Shown: piece by piece, positions 6,360 to 14,432 of the stretch
Position numbering within the stretch: the first letter of the stretch is position 1
How the letters are laid out: each line of letters starts with the position of its first letter
Source: RGIG8748 sp045532255
Lineage (GTDB): Bacteria; Bacillota; Clostridia; UMGS1810
Assembly (NCBI GenBank): GCA_045532255.1
Contig: JAZSFO010000043.1
Location: 1 to 42,007 of the forward strand
Direction of reading: 5' to 3'
Length of the DNA stretch: 42,007 nt
Notes under the pieces: generated by a model
What the model was told of the DNA's origin: nothing
The model's input: the letters and a program-made list of their open reading frames with translations, nothing else
The model's database searches: none
Position numbers and translations under genes: made by a program

Positions 6360-6752
6360 ATGGCAGAATTTTTTGGCAAATTAAAGCTCGGATTGGAAAA
6401 GGGTGCGCAGGCTGTAAGCGTAGGCTCAAAAACAGTGATTAAGAAGTCGGCACTTATCGCAAATAACAAAAAGCTCGAAAAAGAGATAAAAGATATTTCC
6501 GTAAACATAGGAACAAAGCTCTACAATTGGTGTGCATTAAACAGTGAGGGCGATATACCCAGAGCTGAATTTATGTCCTTTGTAGAAGAAATCGGTGTCA
6601 GGAATGAACAAATCAAAGAGAATAATCTGGCGATTGAAAAGCTCGACGCAGGTATGAACAAGGCAAAGGATATGACCTTTTCGTGCAGCTGCGGACAGAG
6701 TAATGCAATAGGTGCCTCATTCTGTCAGGGATGCGGTAAGCCTCTGAACTAA
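6360..6752 (+). CDS. Small zinc-ribbon protein with a helical N-terminus
   Basis: This 130-residue protein is of unknown function. The first 105 residues are amphipathic and lysine/glutamate-rich, probably helical or coiled coil (KKLEKEIKDISVNIG, NEQIKENNLAIEKLD). The C-terminus is a zinc ribbon with Cys109-x-Cys111 and Cys122-xx-Cys125, ending GCGKPLN. It has no signal peptide or membrane segment. A strong AAAGGAGG lies before the ATG. The next gene starts 13 nt later with another zinc ribbon at its N-terminus, so the two are probably cotranscribed and act together. Confidence 0.75.
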   Translation: MAEFFGKLKLGLEKGAQAVSVGSKTVIKKSALIANNKKLEKEIKDISVNIGTKLYNWCALNSEGDIPRAEFMSFVEEIGVRNEQIKENNLAIEKLDAGMNKAKDMTFSCSCGQSNAIGASFCQGCGKPLN

Positions 6753-6765
6753 CGGAGGTGAGGTA

Positions 6766-7668
6766 ATGAATTGTCCCAGATGCAATTTCTTTGTTGAGGA
6801 CGGCACACTCTTCTGCCCCAAGTGCGGAGCGGCTGTATGTGCCGAGGCTCATGATACGGAGGAACTTGAAAAAACAATGGCAATCCCCGTCGTAAGAACT
6901 ACGGAAAAGGGCGAGAGCATAGAAAGTGCAGTACAGACCCCGACAGCTAAGCCCAAGACAGAACAAATTGTATCAAACCCAAAACGCAATGTCGGCAGAT
7001 GGCAGACCTTTTTTATAGCCTTTCTTATTACAGTCACGGTATGTCTGGCATTGGCCTTGGTCTATGTTCTCGTGCAGAGGGAGACACTTCCAAAGGCCGT
7101 GAGTACGGAGAATAACATCACAGACACCAAGCCAAAAGACGATGGCGAAACAAAGAAAAAAAACGATAAGGAGCTTAAGGACGGCGAAAGCGTGGGTGTT
7201 GATGACGAGGTTTATGGGGTACGCATAGACATGGAGTATCCGTTTAGAAAAGGTGTTTCGCTAAAATCCGGGGAGCTTTCGTACAAAACCATGAGGGGAG
7301 CGGATTACAAATGCGATGTTCCCTCTGGATTTGAATTTGTGTACGAAAAGGACGGCGAAATCCGTTATGCCTCAAATGACAATACCGCGTATATGGATAT
7401 AGGCTCTTTTGAAAACAAATCCTCTCTCACACTGAGTCAGATTAAGGATAAAGCCTTAGAGGATATAGGGGGCAGGGAGGTTTCTTTGGAAACAGGAGAT
7501 AACAGATACTCTGTTACAATAGACAGAGACGGCATAATCTATCACCACAAATGTATTCTTTCGGGAGATAATATAGTCTACTTTGAGCTTGTCTATCCCG
7601 CGCAGTACAGAGAGTTGTACGATGTGTATGTGTCTGATATTGACGAAACCTTTGATACCCGGGGATAA
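6766..7668 (+). CDS. Zinc-ribbon membrane protein with an extracytoplasmic domain
   Basis: The 300-residue protein begins with a zinc ribbon (Cys3, Cys6, Cys17, Cys20). A polar linker follows, then one membrane helix at about residues 81-103 (FFIAFLITVTVCLALALVYV), a charged lysine/aspartate-rich linker and a roughly 150-residue outer domain. The ribbon would face the cytosol. The outer domain (SVGVDDEVYGVRIDMEYPF to the end) matches no family I can name. Such ribbon-TM-domain proteins are common orphan architectures in Clostridia. GGAGGTGAGG precedes the ATG. No function is assigned. Confidence 0.7.
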   Translation: MNCPRCNFFVEDGTLFCPKCGAAVCAEAHDTEELEKTMAIPVVRTTEKGESIESAVQTPTAKPKTEQIVSNPKRNVGRWQTFFIAFLITVTVCLALALVYVLVQRETLPKAVSTENNITDTKPKDDGETKKKNDKELKDGESVGVDDEVYGVRIDMEYPFRKGVSLKSGELSYKTMRGADYKCDVPSGFEFVYEKDGEIRYASNDNTAYMDIGSFENKSSLTLSQIKDKALEDIGGREVSLETGDNRYSVTIDRDGIIYHHKCILSGDNIVYFELVYPAQYRELYDVYVSDIDETFDTRG

Positions 7669-7693
7669 ATTGTAAAAAAATCTTAAATCACTA

Positions 7694-7722
7694 TTGACTT
7701 TGGTTTAGTGTTGTGCTAGAAT
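7694..7722 (+). promoter_or_regulatory. Sigma-A promoter of the T-box operon
   Basis: TTGACT (7694-7699), 17 nt, TAGAAT (7717-7722). The transcript would begin near 7729 and run straight into the T-box leader. Confidence 0.82.
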
Positions 7723-7740
7723 AGTTATAATTTAATAACC

Positions 7741-8030
7741 AAAGGCGTTGAACGGAAACAAGTAGTTATGTTCTTAGTCTCTAGAGAGTTGCCGGTTGCT
7801 GCGAGGCAATGACGACGGCATATACGAATACATTCCGCTAGCTGTGCACCGAAGGAGCTTATAGCCATTTGGCTATGCTTTGCGTAGGCTGCAACGGGAG
7901 TTCCCGTAACAGAACTAAGGTATTATTTGTACCTGATAAGGCTGCAATCGTGAGGCTGCAGCGAACCGAGGTGGTACCACGAGTTGTATATCTCGTCCTC
8001 TGGATTATTTCATGAGGACGGGATTTTTTT
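7741..8030 (+). promoter_or_regulatory. T-box riboswitch with tyrosine (UAC) specifier
   Basis: The T-box sequence AACCGAGGTGGTACCACG is at 7964-7981. Stem I is closed by CGGAA (7753-7757) with TTCCG (7833-7837), and above it GTTATG (7765-7770) pairs with 7819-7825 through one bulge. Between them lies the specifier loop, with ACAAGTA on the 5' side and GAATACA (7826-7832) on the 3' side. This is the usual GAA-codon-A layout, with codon UAC at 7829-7831. In the antiterminator bulge TGGT the variable base is T, able to pair with a discriminator A. Hairpins follow near 7855-7880 and 7893-7906, then the terminator. Uncharged tRNA-Tyr should favour read-through into the downstream operon. Confidence 0.92.
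7991..8030 (+). terminator. T-box regulated terminator
   Basis: The 10-bp stem 7991-8000 with 8014-8023 (CGTCCTC core, one G-T pair) is followed by seven T (8024-8030). It lies 10 nt downstream of the T-box sequence, the normal place for the alternative terminator. Confidence 0.9.
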
Positions 8031-8051
8031 CGTCCGGAAAGGATGGTTTTT

Positions 8052-9596
8052 ATGTTTATCAAGGTTAGTTTGCTGATTATTTTCTTCTCTGTTATGATAG
8101 GTGTGGGACTGTATTGCAGAAAACATTCCACCGATGTCAACGGATTTGTGCTGGGCGGACGCTCCGTAGGTCCGTGGCTTACTGCGTTTGCATACGGAAC
8201 ATCCTACTTTTCGGCAGTAATCTTTGTCGGATACGCAGGTCAGTTCGGCTGGAAATTCGGTATAGCTTCCACATGGATAGGCATAGGCAATGCCGTGCTT
8301 GGTTCTCTTCTTGCGTGGATTGTACTGGGCAGAAGAACAAGGCTTATGTCTCAGCATCTTTCAAGCTCAACAATGCCCGAGTTCTTTGGTAAGAGATACA
8401 AGAGCACAGGTCTTAAGATAGCGGCATCGCTTGTTGTATTCGTATTTCTTATTCCGTATACAGCATCGCTGTACAACGGTCTTTCCAGGCTGTTTTCCAT
8501 GGCGTTTCCGGGCATTGATTACTCGGCCTGTGTTATTATAATGGCAATCCTTACAGGTATATATGTTATAGCAGGAGGCTACATGGCAACTGCTATCAAT
8601 GACTTCATACAGGGTGTAATCATGCTTGTGGGTATTGTGGCGGTTATCGGAGCAGTGCTTTCTCAGAACGGCGGTTTTACAGAGTCTCTTAGGGGTCTCG
8701 CAGAAATCGAGAGCGAGGGAATGTCACCCGGAGCATTCAATTCTTTCTTCGGTCCCGACCCGCTCGGACTTATGTTTGTTGTAATACTCACATCGCTCGG
8801 CACATGGGGACTTCCGCAAATGGTGCAGAAGTTCTACGCCATAAAGAGTGAAAAGGATATAAATAAAGGAACTGTAATTTCTACTGTATTTGCCCTTGTT
8901 GTTGCAGGCGGATGCTACTTCCTCGGAGGCTTTGGCAGACTCTTTACAGACAGGCTTACATTCCTACCCGACGGCTCTATCGAGGGCGGATTTGATGAAA
9001 TTATCCCGACTATGCTGAAAACTCTTCCTGATATACTTATAGCAATTGTAATCATACTTGTGCTTTCCGCATCTATGTCAACCCTTTCGTCACTTGTACT
9101 TGCATCAAGCTCTACTCTTACTCTTGACCTTATCAAAGGCCATGTTGTAAAGGATATGACAGAGAAAAAACAGATACTTATACTCAGAATTCTTATTGTT
9201 GTATTTATTGCCGTTTCGGCATTTATAGCACTAAACAAGGATAAGCTCAGCGCAATTGCCGATATGATGGGAATTTCGTGGGGTGCTCTTGCAGGCTCGT
9301 TCCTCGCACCGTTCCTATACGGTCTCTACTGGAAAAAAGCCACAAAGACAGCAGTTTGGGTAAGCCTTCTGTTTGGTTCGGTTATAATGATTGCGAATAT
9401 GCTGGCAAGACCCATGTTCCCCGCTATAATGCAGTCACCCATTAACTGCGGTGTTATCGCAATGCTCGGAGGACTTGTTATCCTTCCGATTGTAAGCCTT
9501 GTCACACCCAAACCCGATGCAAAAGAGACAGAGCAGATGTTCTCTTGCTATGATGTAGAGGTAACAGTACCAATGAAAGAATCATTGGGTAAATGA
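8052..9596 (+). CDS. Sodium:solute symporter (SSF family), probable aryl-acid or aromatic importer
   Basis: A membrane protein of about 514 residues with around 13 hydrophobic helices and the SSF pattern (GGRSVGPWLTAFAYGTSYFSAVIFVGY near the N-terminus, GLPQMVQKFYAIKS mid-protein, LSASMSTLSSLVLASSS before helix 8). The family imports solutes with sodium; members include phenylacetate permeases, acetate permease ActP, PutP and PanF. The substrate cannot be read from sequence. Its place behind a tyrosine T-box and ahead of an acid:CoA ligase and iorAB favours an arylacetate or an aromatic amino acid. GGAAAGG at 8036-8042 fits the ATG at 8052; an in-frame ATG at 8043 would touch the ribosome site. 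The stop overlaps an ATG of the next frame. Confidence 0.88.
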   Translation: MFIKVSLLIIFFSVMIGVGLYCRKHSTDVNGFVLGGRSVGPWLTAFAYGTSYFSAVIFVGYAGQFGWKFGIASTWIGIGNAVLGSLLAWIVLGRRTRLMSQHLSSSTMPEFFGKRYKSTGLKIAASLVVFVFLIPYTASLYNGLSRLFSMAFPGIDYSACVIIMAILTGIYVIAGGYMATAINDFIQGVIMLVGIVAVIGAVLSQNGGFTESLRGLAEIESEGMSPGAFNSFFGPDPLGLMFVVILTSLGTWGLPQMVQKFYAIKSEKDINKGTVISTVFALVVAGGCYFLGGFGRLFTDRLTFLPDGSIEGGFDEIIPTMLKTLPDILIAIVIILVLSASMSTLSSLVLASSSTLTLDLIKGHVVKDMTEKKQILILRILIVVFIAVSAFIALNKDKLSAIADMMGISWGALAGSFLAPFLYGLYWKKATKTAVWVSLLFGSVIMIANMLARPMFPAIMQSPINCGVIAMLGGLVILPIVSLVTPKPDAKETEQMFSCYDVEVTVPMKESLGK

Positions 9597-9610
9597 AAGG
9601 AATTTTAATA

Positions 9611-11248
9611 ATGCCTATAACAGAAATTTTGCAGAAAAATGCGGATTTTTATCCAACCGATGTAAGTCTCGTTGAGATAAATCCCAAGAACGAAAATCAG
9701 AGCCGTATGACCTGGAGAGAGTATTCTCTTATTGAAGCAAACCCCAGGGAAGCATACCGCAAGGAAATAACATGGAGCGACTTCAATAAGCAGGCAAACA
9801 GATTTGCAAATCTCCTTCTTTCCAGAGGAATAAAAAAGGGAGATAAGGTAGCAATTCTTCTTATGAACTGTATAGAGTGGCTTCCCATATACTTTGGTAT
9901 ACTTAAAGCCGGTGCTATGGCAGTACCGCTCAATTACAGATATGCCGCAGACGAAATCAAATACTGCCTGGAGCTTGCCGATGCAGATGCAATAATATTC
10001 GGACCCGAATTTACGGGCAGAGTGGAGCAGATATGCTCTAGAGTAAAGAGGGTTAAGCTGTGGTTTTATCTCGGTGAGGATTGCCCGACATTTGCAGAGA
10101 GCTATGATGAGCTTGTTTCGTACTGCTCGTCAAAAAGCCCCTCTATTAAGCTTACTGACGATGATGATGCGGCAATATACTTCTCGTCGGGCACAACAGG
10201 CTTTCCAAAGGCTATAATCCACAAGCACAGAAGCCTCGTACACGCGGCTATGGTAGAACAGAACCATCACTCGCAGACAAAGGACGATGTATTCCTTTGC
10301 ATACCGCCCCTGTATCATACGGGAGCAAAAATGCACTGGTTCGGCTCTTTCCTTGTCGGAGGCAAGGCAGTTCTTCTCAAGGGTATCAAGCCCGAATGGA
10401 TACTCAAGACCGTATCCGAGGAGAAGTGTACAATCGTATGGCTTCTTGTTCCGTGGGCACAGGATATTTTGGATTCCATAGACAGAGGAGAAATTAAGCT
10501 CGAGGATTACGATATAGACGGCTGGAGACTTATGCACATAGGTGCACAGCCTGTACCCCCAAGTCTTATTAGAAGATGGAAGAGCAAATTCCCGCTTCAT
10601 GCATATGACACAAACTACGGTCTGTCCGAGTCCATCGGACCCGGATGCGTGCATCTCGGTGTAGAGAATGAGCACAAGGTCGGTGCAATAGGCAAGGCAG
10701 GCTTCGGCTGGGAAACAAAGATAGTGGACGAAAACAGAAACGAGGTTGCAAGAGGCGAGGTCGGTGAGCTTGCCGTAAAGGGTCCCGGAGTAATGACAGC
10801 ATATTACAAGGACGAAAAGGCAACAAACGAGGTTCTCGCAGACGGCTGGCTCTATACGGGCGATATGGCATCCGAGGACAGCGACGGCTTTATATACCTT
10901 GTTGACAGAAAGAAGGATGTCATAATATCAGGCGGTGAAAATCTTTATCCCGTACAGATTGAAGACTTCTTAAGAAAGCATGATGCAATAAGCGATGTTG
11001 CGGTAATAGGTCTTCCCGATTCCAGACTCGGAGAGATAGCGGCGGCTATAATTCAGGTAAAAGAGGGCACAGAGCTTAGCGAAGAGGATGTTGCGGATTT
11101 TTGTCTGGAGCTTCCCAGATACAAGAGACCGCACAAGATTATATTTGCAGATGTTCCCAGAAACCCCACAGGAAAGATAGAAAAGCCAAAGCTTAGGAAA
11201 ATCTATTGCGGAGACAGCGTAGTAGCACAGCAGAACGAAATAAAATAA
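9611..11248 (+). CDS. AMP-forming acyl/aryl-CoA ligase
   Basis: This 545-residue adenylate-forming enzyme activates a carboxylic acid with ATP and CoA. Core motifs are present: SSGTTGFPK (about 188-196), YGLSES (about 336), YTGD in the hinge region, GGENLYP (about 441-447) and PTGKIEK with the catalytic lysine near 521. AAAGGA at 9597-9602 fits the ATG at 9611 better than the overlapping ATG at 9593. Residues 21-38 and 41-58 form an imperfect duplication (VEINP...MTWREY and IEANP...ITWSDF). Between the symporter and iorA, the likely substrate is an arylacetate such as 4-hydroxyphenylacetate, phenylacetate or indoleacetate. The reaction consumes ATP to pyrophosphate, so activation of the acid is favoured over thioester energy conservation. 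Confidence 0.9.
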   Translation: MPITEILQKNADFYPTDVSLVEINPKNENQSRMTWREYSLIEANPREAYRKEITWSDFNKQANRFANLLLSRGIKKGDKVAILLMNCIEWLPIYFGILKAGAMAVPLNYRYAADEIKYCLELADADAIIFGPEFTGRVEQICSRVKRVKLWFYLGEDCPTFAESYDELVSYCSSKSPSIKLTDDDDAAIYFSSGTTGFPKAIIHKHRSLVHAAMVEQNHHSQTKDDVFLCIPPLYHTGAKMHWFGSFLVGGKAVLLKGIKPEWILKTVSEEKCTIVWLLVPWAQDILDSIDRGEIKLEDYDIDGWRLMHIGAQPVPPSLIRRWKSKFPLHAYDTNYGLSESIGPGCVHLGVENEHKVGAIGKAGFGWETKIVDENRNEVARGEVGELAVKGPGVMTAYYKDEKATNEVLADGWLYTGDMASEDSDGFIYLVDRKKDVIISGGENLYPVQIEDFLRKHDAISDVAVIGLPDSRLGEIAAAIIQVKEGTELSEEDVADFCLELPRYKRPHKIIFADVPRNPTGKIEKPKLRKIYCGDSVVAQQNEIK

Positions 11249-11269
11249 TATATAGGAAAGGAAATTGCT

Positions 11270-13000
11270 ATGAAAAAGTTATTGCTTGGCAATGCCGCAG
11301 TTGCTCAGGGTGCATATGAAGCAGGCGTAAATGTGGTCGCTTCTTACCCCGGCACACCCAGTACAGAGATTACGGAGGAGATTGTAAAATTTCCCGAAAT
11401 ATATGCAGAATGGTCCCCTAACGAAAAGGTTGCCGCAGAGGTTGCAATAGGTGCATCAATAGGCGGTGCAAGAGCCATGAGCTGTATGAAGCATGTGGGA
11501 CTCAATGTTATGGCAGACCCCGTGTTTACAGTAAGCTACACAGGGGTAAACGGAGGCCTTGTGTTCTGCGTGGCACACGACCCCGGAATGCATTCGTCAC
11601 AGAATGAGCAGGATTCCAGACACTATGCAAAGGCATCTAAGATTATGATGTTAGAGCCCGGCGACTCACTTGAATGCAGAGATTATACAAAGCTGGCATT
11701 TGAGCTTTCGGAAAAGTTTGACACACCCTGTTTTATACGCTTGTCCACCAGAGTTTCCCACTCGCAGAGCCTTGTGGAAATCGGTGAGAGAGAAAACATA
11801 GAGCTTAAGCCTTACGAAAAGGATATTGCAAAGTTTGTAATGATGCCTGCAAATGCGGTAAAGAGACATGTGGTTGTCGAAGACAGAATAAAGGCACTCA
11901 AGGAATTCTCTGAAACCACAGAGCTTAATACAATAGAAGAAAACGGCTCAAAAATCGGCGTAATAACCGCAGGTATTGCATATATGTATGCCAAGGAAGC
12001 ACTTGGAGACAAGGCAGATTACTTAAAGCTCGGCATGGTTTATCCGCTTCCTGAGAAGAAAATTCTTGACTTCTGTGCAAATTATGACAAGGTATATGTT
12101 GTAGAGGAATTAGATCCCGTAATAGAAGAACACTGCAAGGCAATAGGCGCATCTGTTTGCGGTAAGGAGTGCTTTACACTTCTTGGCGAATACACACCGT
12201 CTATGATAAAGAAAGCCGTACTCAGTGAGGAGAGCGAGCCTACTCAGCGCGCCGAGGAGGAAATCCCCGTACGCCCGCCCGTAATGTGTGCAGGCTGTCC
12301 CCACAGAGGAACATTCTATGTACTAAAGAAGCTCGGACTTGTGGTATCGGGAGATATCGGCTGTTATACACTCGGTGCGGTTGCACCGCTTCAGTCTGTT
12401 GACACTACAATATGCATGGGTGCTTCCGTAAGTGCGGCACACGGTATGGCAAAGGCAAGAGGCAGCGAGTTTAATAAAAAGCTGGTTTCTGTAATCGGTG
12501 ATTCCACATTTATGCACTCGGGCATAACAGGTCTTGCAGACATTGTGTACAACAAGGGCAACAACACCGTAATTATTCTCGATAACTCCATAACAGGTAT
12601 GACAGGACATCAGGACAATCCGACAACAGGCTATACAATTCGCAAGGAAGAGACCAAGCAGGTCAACCTCGTAGCACTCTGCAAGGCTCTTGGAATAGAG
12701 CATGTTACAGTTTGCGACCCCTTTGACATCAAGAAGTTTGAAGAGGTTGTAAAGACAGAAACACAGAGGGAAGAGCCGTCTGTAATTATAGCACAGAGAC
12801 CCTGCGCACTTCTTAAGAGTGTAAAGTATGAGGGTCACTGCGAAATTACTGACAAGTGCAAAAACTGCAAAATGTGCATGAAGCTCGGCTGTCCCGCAAT
12901 TACTGTAAAGGACGGCAAGGTTATCATAGACCAGACACAGTGCAACGGATGCGGACTTTGTATCAATGTGTGTCCCTTTAACGCAATAGAAAAGAGGTAA
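11270..13000 (+). CDS. iorA: Indolepyruvate:ferredoxin oxidoreductase, alpha subunit
   Basis: The 576-residue protein has the full IorA layout: a pyrimidine-binding domain (SYPGTPSTEITEE near residues 25-37, then EVAIGASIGGARAMSCMKHVGLNV), a central transketolase-C-like domain, and a thiamine-diphosphate domain with CAGCPHRGTFY, GDIGCYTLG and GDSTFMHSGITGL...DNSITGMTG. Two 4Fe-4S ferredoxin motifs close it, CKNCKMCMKLGCP and CNGCGLCINVCP, the first with the altered spacing usual in IorA. It interconverts aryl-pyruvates and aryl-acetyl-CoA plus CO2 with ferredoxin as carrier. The reaction is reversible, and in methanogens it runs reductively. AAAGGAAA precedes the ATG. Confidence 0.96.
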   Translation: MKKLLLGNAAVAQGAYEAGVNVVASYPGTPSTEITEEIVKFPEIYAEWSPNEKVAAEVAIGASIGGARAMSCMKHVGLNVMADPVFTVSYTGVNGGLVFCVAHDPGMHSSQNEQDSRHYAKASKIMMLEPGDSLECRDYTKLAFELSEKFDTPCFIRLSTRVSHSQSLVEIGERENIELKPYEKDIAKFVMMPANAVKRHVVVEDRIKALKEFSETTELNTIEENGSKIGVITAGIAYMYAKEALGDKADYLKLGMVYPLPEKKILDFCANYDKVYVVEELDPVIEEHCKAIGASVCGKECFTLLGEYTPSMIKKAVLSEESEPTQRAEEEIPVRPPVMCAGCPHRGTFYVLKKLGLVVSGDIGCYTLGAVAPLQSVDTTICMGASVSAAHGMAKARGSEFNKKLVSVIGDSTFMHSGITGLADIVYNKGNNTVIILDNSITGMTGHQDNPTTGYTIRKEETKQVNLVALCKALGIEHVTVCDPFDIKKFEEVVKTETQREEPSVIIAQRPCALLKSVKYEGHCEITDKCKNCKMCMKLGCPAITVKDGKVIIDQTQCNGCGLCINVCPFNAIEKR

Positions 13001-13007
13001 GATCAAT

Positions 13008-13574
13008 ATGACAAAGAATATAATGATTGTAGGTGTCGGCGGTCAGGGCACACTTCTTGCAAGCAGAATACTCGGAAACACAGTTATAAATCAGGGCTAT
13101 GATGTAAAGGTGTCCGAGGTGCATGGCATGAGCCAGCGAGGCGGAAGTGTTGTTACCTATGTCAAGTACGGCGACAGGGTTTATTCTCCGATAATAGATG
13201 AGGGAGAGGCAGATATTATACTTGCCTTTGAAATGCTTGAAGCATACAGGGCGCTTCCTTATCTCAAAAAGGGCGGACAGATAATAGCAAATAATCAAAG
13301 CATTGATCCCATGCCCGTAATAATCGGTGCAAAGGAATATCCAAAGGATATAGAAAATAAGATAAGTGATAAAGCAGACATCAAGACAGTAGATGCACTT
13401 TCTCTTGCCAAGGAGGCAGGAAACATTAAGGCGGTTAATGTGGTTCTCATCGGTGTAATGGCAAAAAATACCGATATCCCTTATGAAAACTGGGTGGAGA
13501 CTATAAAGACTACCGTACCGCCCAAATTCCTGGATGTAAACCTAAAGGCATTTGAACTTGGATACAATATATAA
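13008..13574 (+). CDS. iorB: Indolepyruvate:ferredoxin oxidoreductase, beta subunit
   Basis: This 188-residue gamma-type subunit begins NIMIVGVGGQGTLLASRILG, the GxGGQG motif of 2-oxoacid:ferredoxin oxidoreductases. It also has SEVHGMSQRGGSVVTYVKYG (about 36-55), the segment that meets the thiamine site. Length and motifs are normal for IorB. It starts 7 nt after iorA, is the last gene of the T-box operon, and is followed by a strong terminator. No aminotransferase is included; a housekeeping aromatic aminotransferase would be needed to connect the product to tyrosine. Confidence 0.96.
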   Translation: MTKNIMIVGVGGQGTLLASRILGNTVINQGYDVKVSEVHGMSQRGGSVVTYVKYGDRVYSPIIDEGEADIILAFEMLEAYRALPYLKKGGQIIANNQSIDPMPVIIGAKEYPKDIENKISDKADIKTVDALSLAKEAGNIKAVNVVLIGVMAKNTDIPYENWVETIKTTVPPKFLDVNLKAFELGYNI

Positions 13575-13638
13575 TAGCGTTATAAAAGATATAATTAAGT
13601 TTGAAAAGGAATAAAGAGAAAATATATAACCCAAAAAG

Positions 13639-13675
13639 CAGAAGCTTTCTCAAAACGAGAAACTTCTGTTTTTTT
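13639..13675 (+). terminator. Terminator of the T-box operon
   Basis: CAGAAG (13639-13644) pairs with 13663-13668 and TTTCTC (13646-13651) with 13657-13662 around a short A-rich loop, followed by eight or more T. Confidence 0.9.
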
Positions 13676-13932
13676 GGCTGTTTTTTTACCGCGTGTGATG
13701 AGAAATGGTGCTATTAACCCTTATTTGTAAAAGTTATTTATCACGATGAGTAATTTTGTGAAAGATGAAATTAACACACTTGTATAATTTATAGTTTTTT
13801 AGTCTCTGTTTTTGCCTAGCAAATTCAATAGAATGTAGATGTTTTTTAAAAATTTTATTTCAGCAGTCGAATTTGTGCAAAAAGTATGTTACAATAAATT
13901 TAAATTATATATTATCAAGGAGGAAAAATAAA
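13676..13932. other. Gene-free interval with a possible terminal-repeat remnant
   Basis: I see no gene here. At 13746-13772 a 27-nt stretch matches the left terminal repeat of the fold-back element at 25494 at 22 of 27 positions (shared core AATTTTGT..AA.G.TGAAATT). It may be a decayed end of the copy whose body lies at 14433-14720. A GAAAAA-rich, AT-rich stretch leads to the lipoprotein gene, and no good promoter spacing was found. Confidence 0.35.
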
Positions 13933-14331
13933 GTGAAAAAAATATTGTTTTTGATTTTGGCGATTACAGTTTTTTTAACCGCCTGCACATATCAGGCGCA
14001 CGAAAGACCGGATAAAAACAACGACGAGGCATGGATTTGCAAGGAACCGTATTTTGAATTATATTGGCATGAAGATGCATTTGGAGGTAAGCTTATAGTT
14101 GACGAAACGGAGTATAGTGTAGTTCATGCTCAAGATCATGGAGCATTTATATGGATATATGAAGATAATGATAATCTCAATTTGAGATATGAGAGCAGTA
14201 TGGAATACTGTTTGTTCAGGGGAAAAGTAAACTACGGAAAAGAAAAAATGACAATAACTGTAGATGTAGATTACAAAAATATATTCGGTGGAGAAAAGCC
14301 GAGCTTTGAACTTGTAAAGCAAAAGAAATAA
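13933..14331 (+). CDS. Small lipoprotein, function unknown
   Basis: AAGGAGG at 13918-13924 points to the GTG start at 13933. A signal peptide with a lipobox (FLTAC, Cys18) follows, then about 114 residues rich in aromatic and acidic residues (PYFELYWHEDAFGGKLIVDETEY, HDHGAFIWIYED-like). The mature part would be anchored outside the membrane. It resembles small single-copy beta-rich lipoproteins, but I recognise no family. It stands alone between the T-box operon and a repeat element and is more AT-rich than the neighbouring operons. It could be cargo of the repeat element. Confidence 0.7.
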   Translation: MKKILFLILAITVFLTACTYQAHERPDKNNDEAWICKEPYFELYWHEDAFGGKLIVDETEYSVVHAQDHGAFIWIYEDNDNLNLRYESSMEYCLFRGKVNYGKEKMTITVDVDYKNIFGGEKPSFELVKQKK

Positions 14332-14356
14332 ACCCTTTTGGAATTAAATGAAAATG

Positions 14357-14400
14357 AATATCCTCTACTGTGCTAAAATCAAAGGACAGCAGAGGATATT
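14357..14400 (+). terminator. Hairpin after the lipoprotein gene
   Basis: AATATCCTCT (14357-14366) pairs with AGAGGATATT (14391-14400), with inner CTGT/ACAG pairing. It is followed by TTTGATTTTG, so it may end the lipoprotein transcript. It also belongs to the fold-back repeat, since CAGCAGAGGATAT pairs again with 14459-14471. Confidence 0.5.
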
Positions 14401-14432
14401 TGATTTTGTGAAGATTTAAGGCAGAAGTTCAT

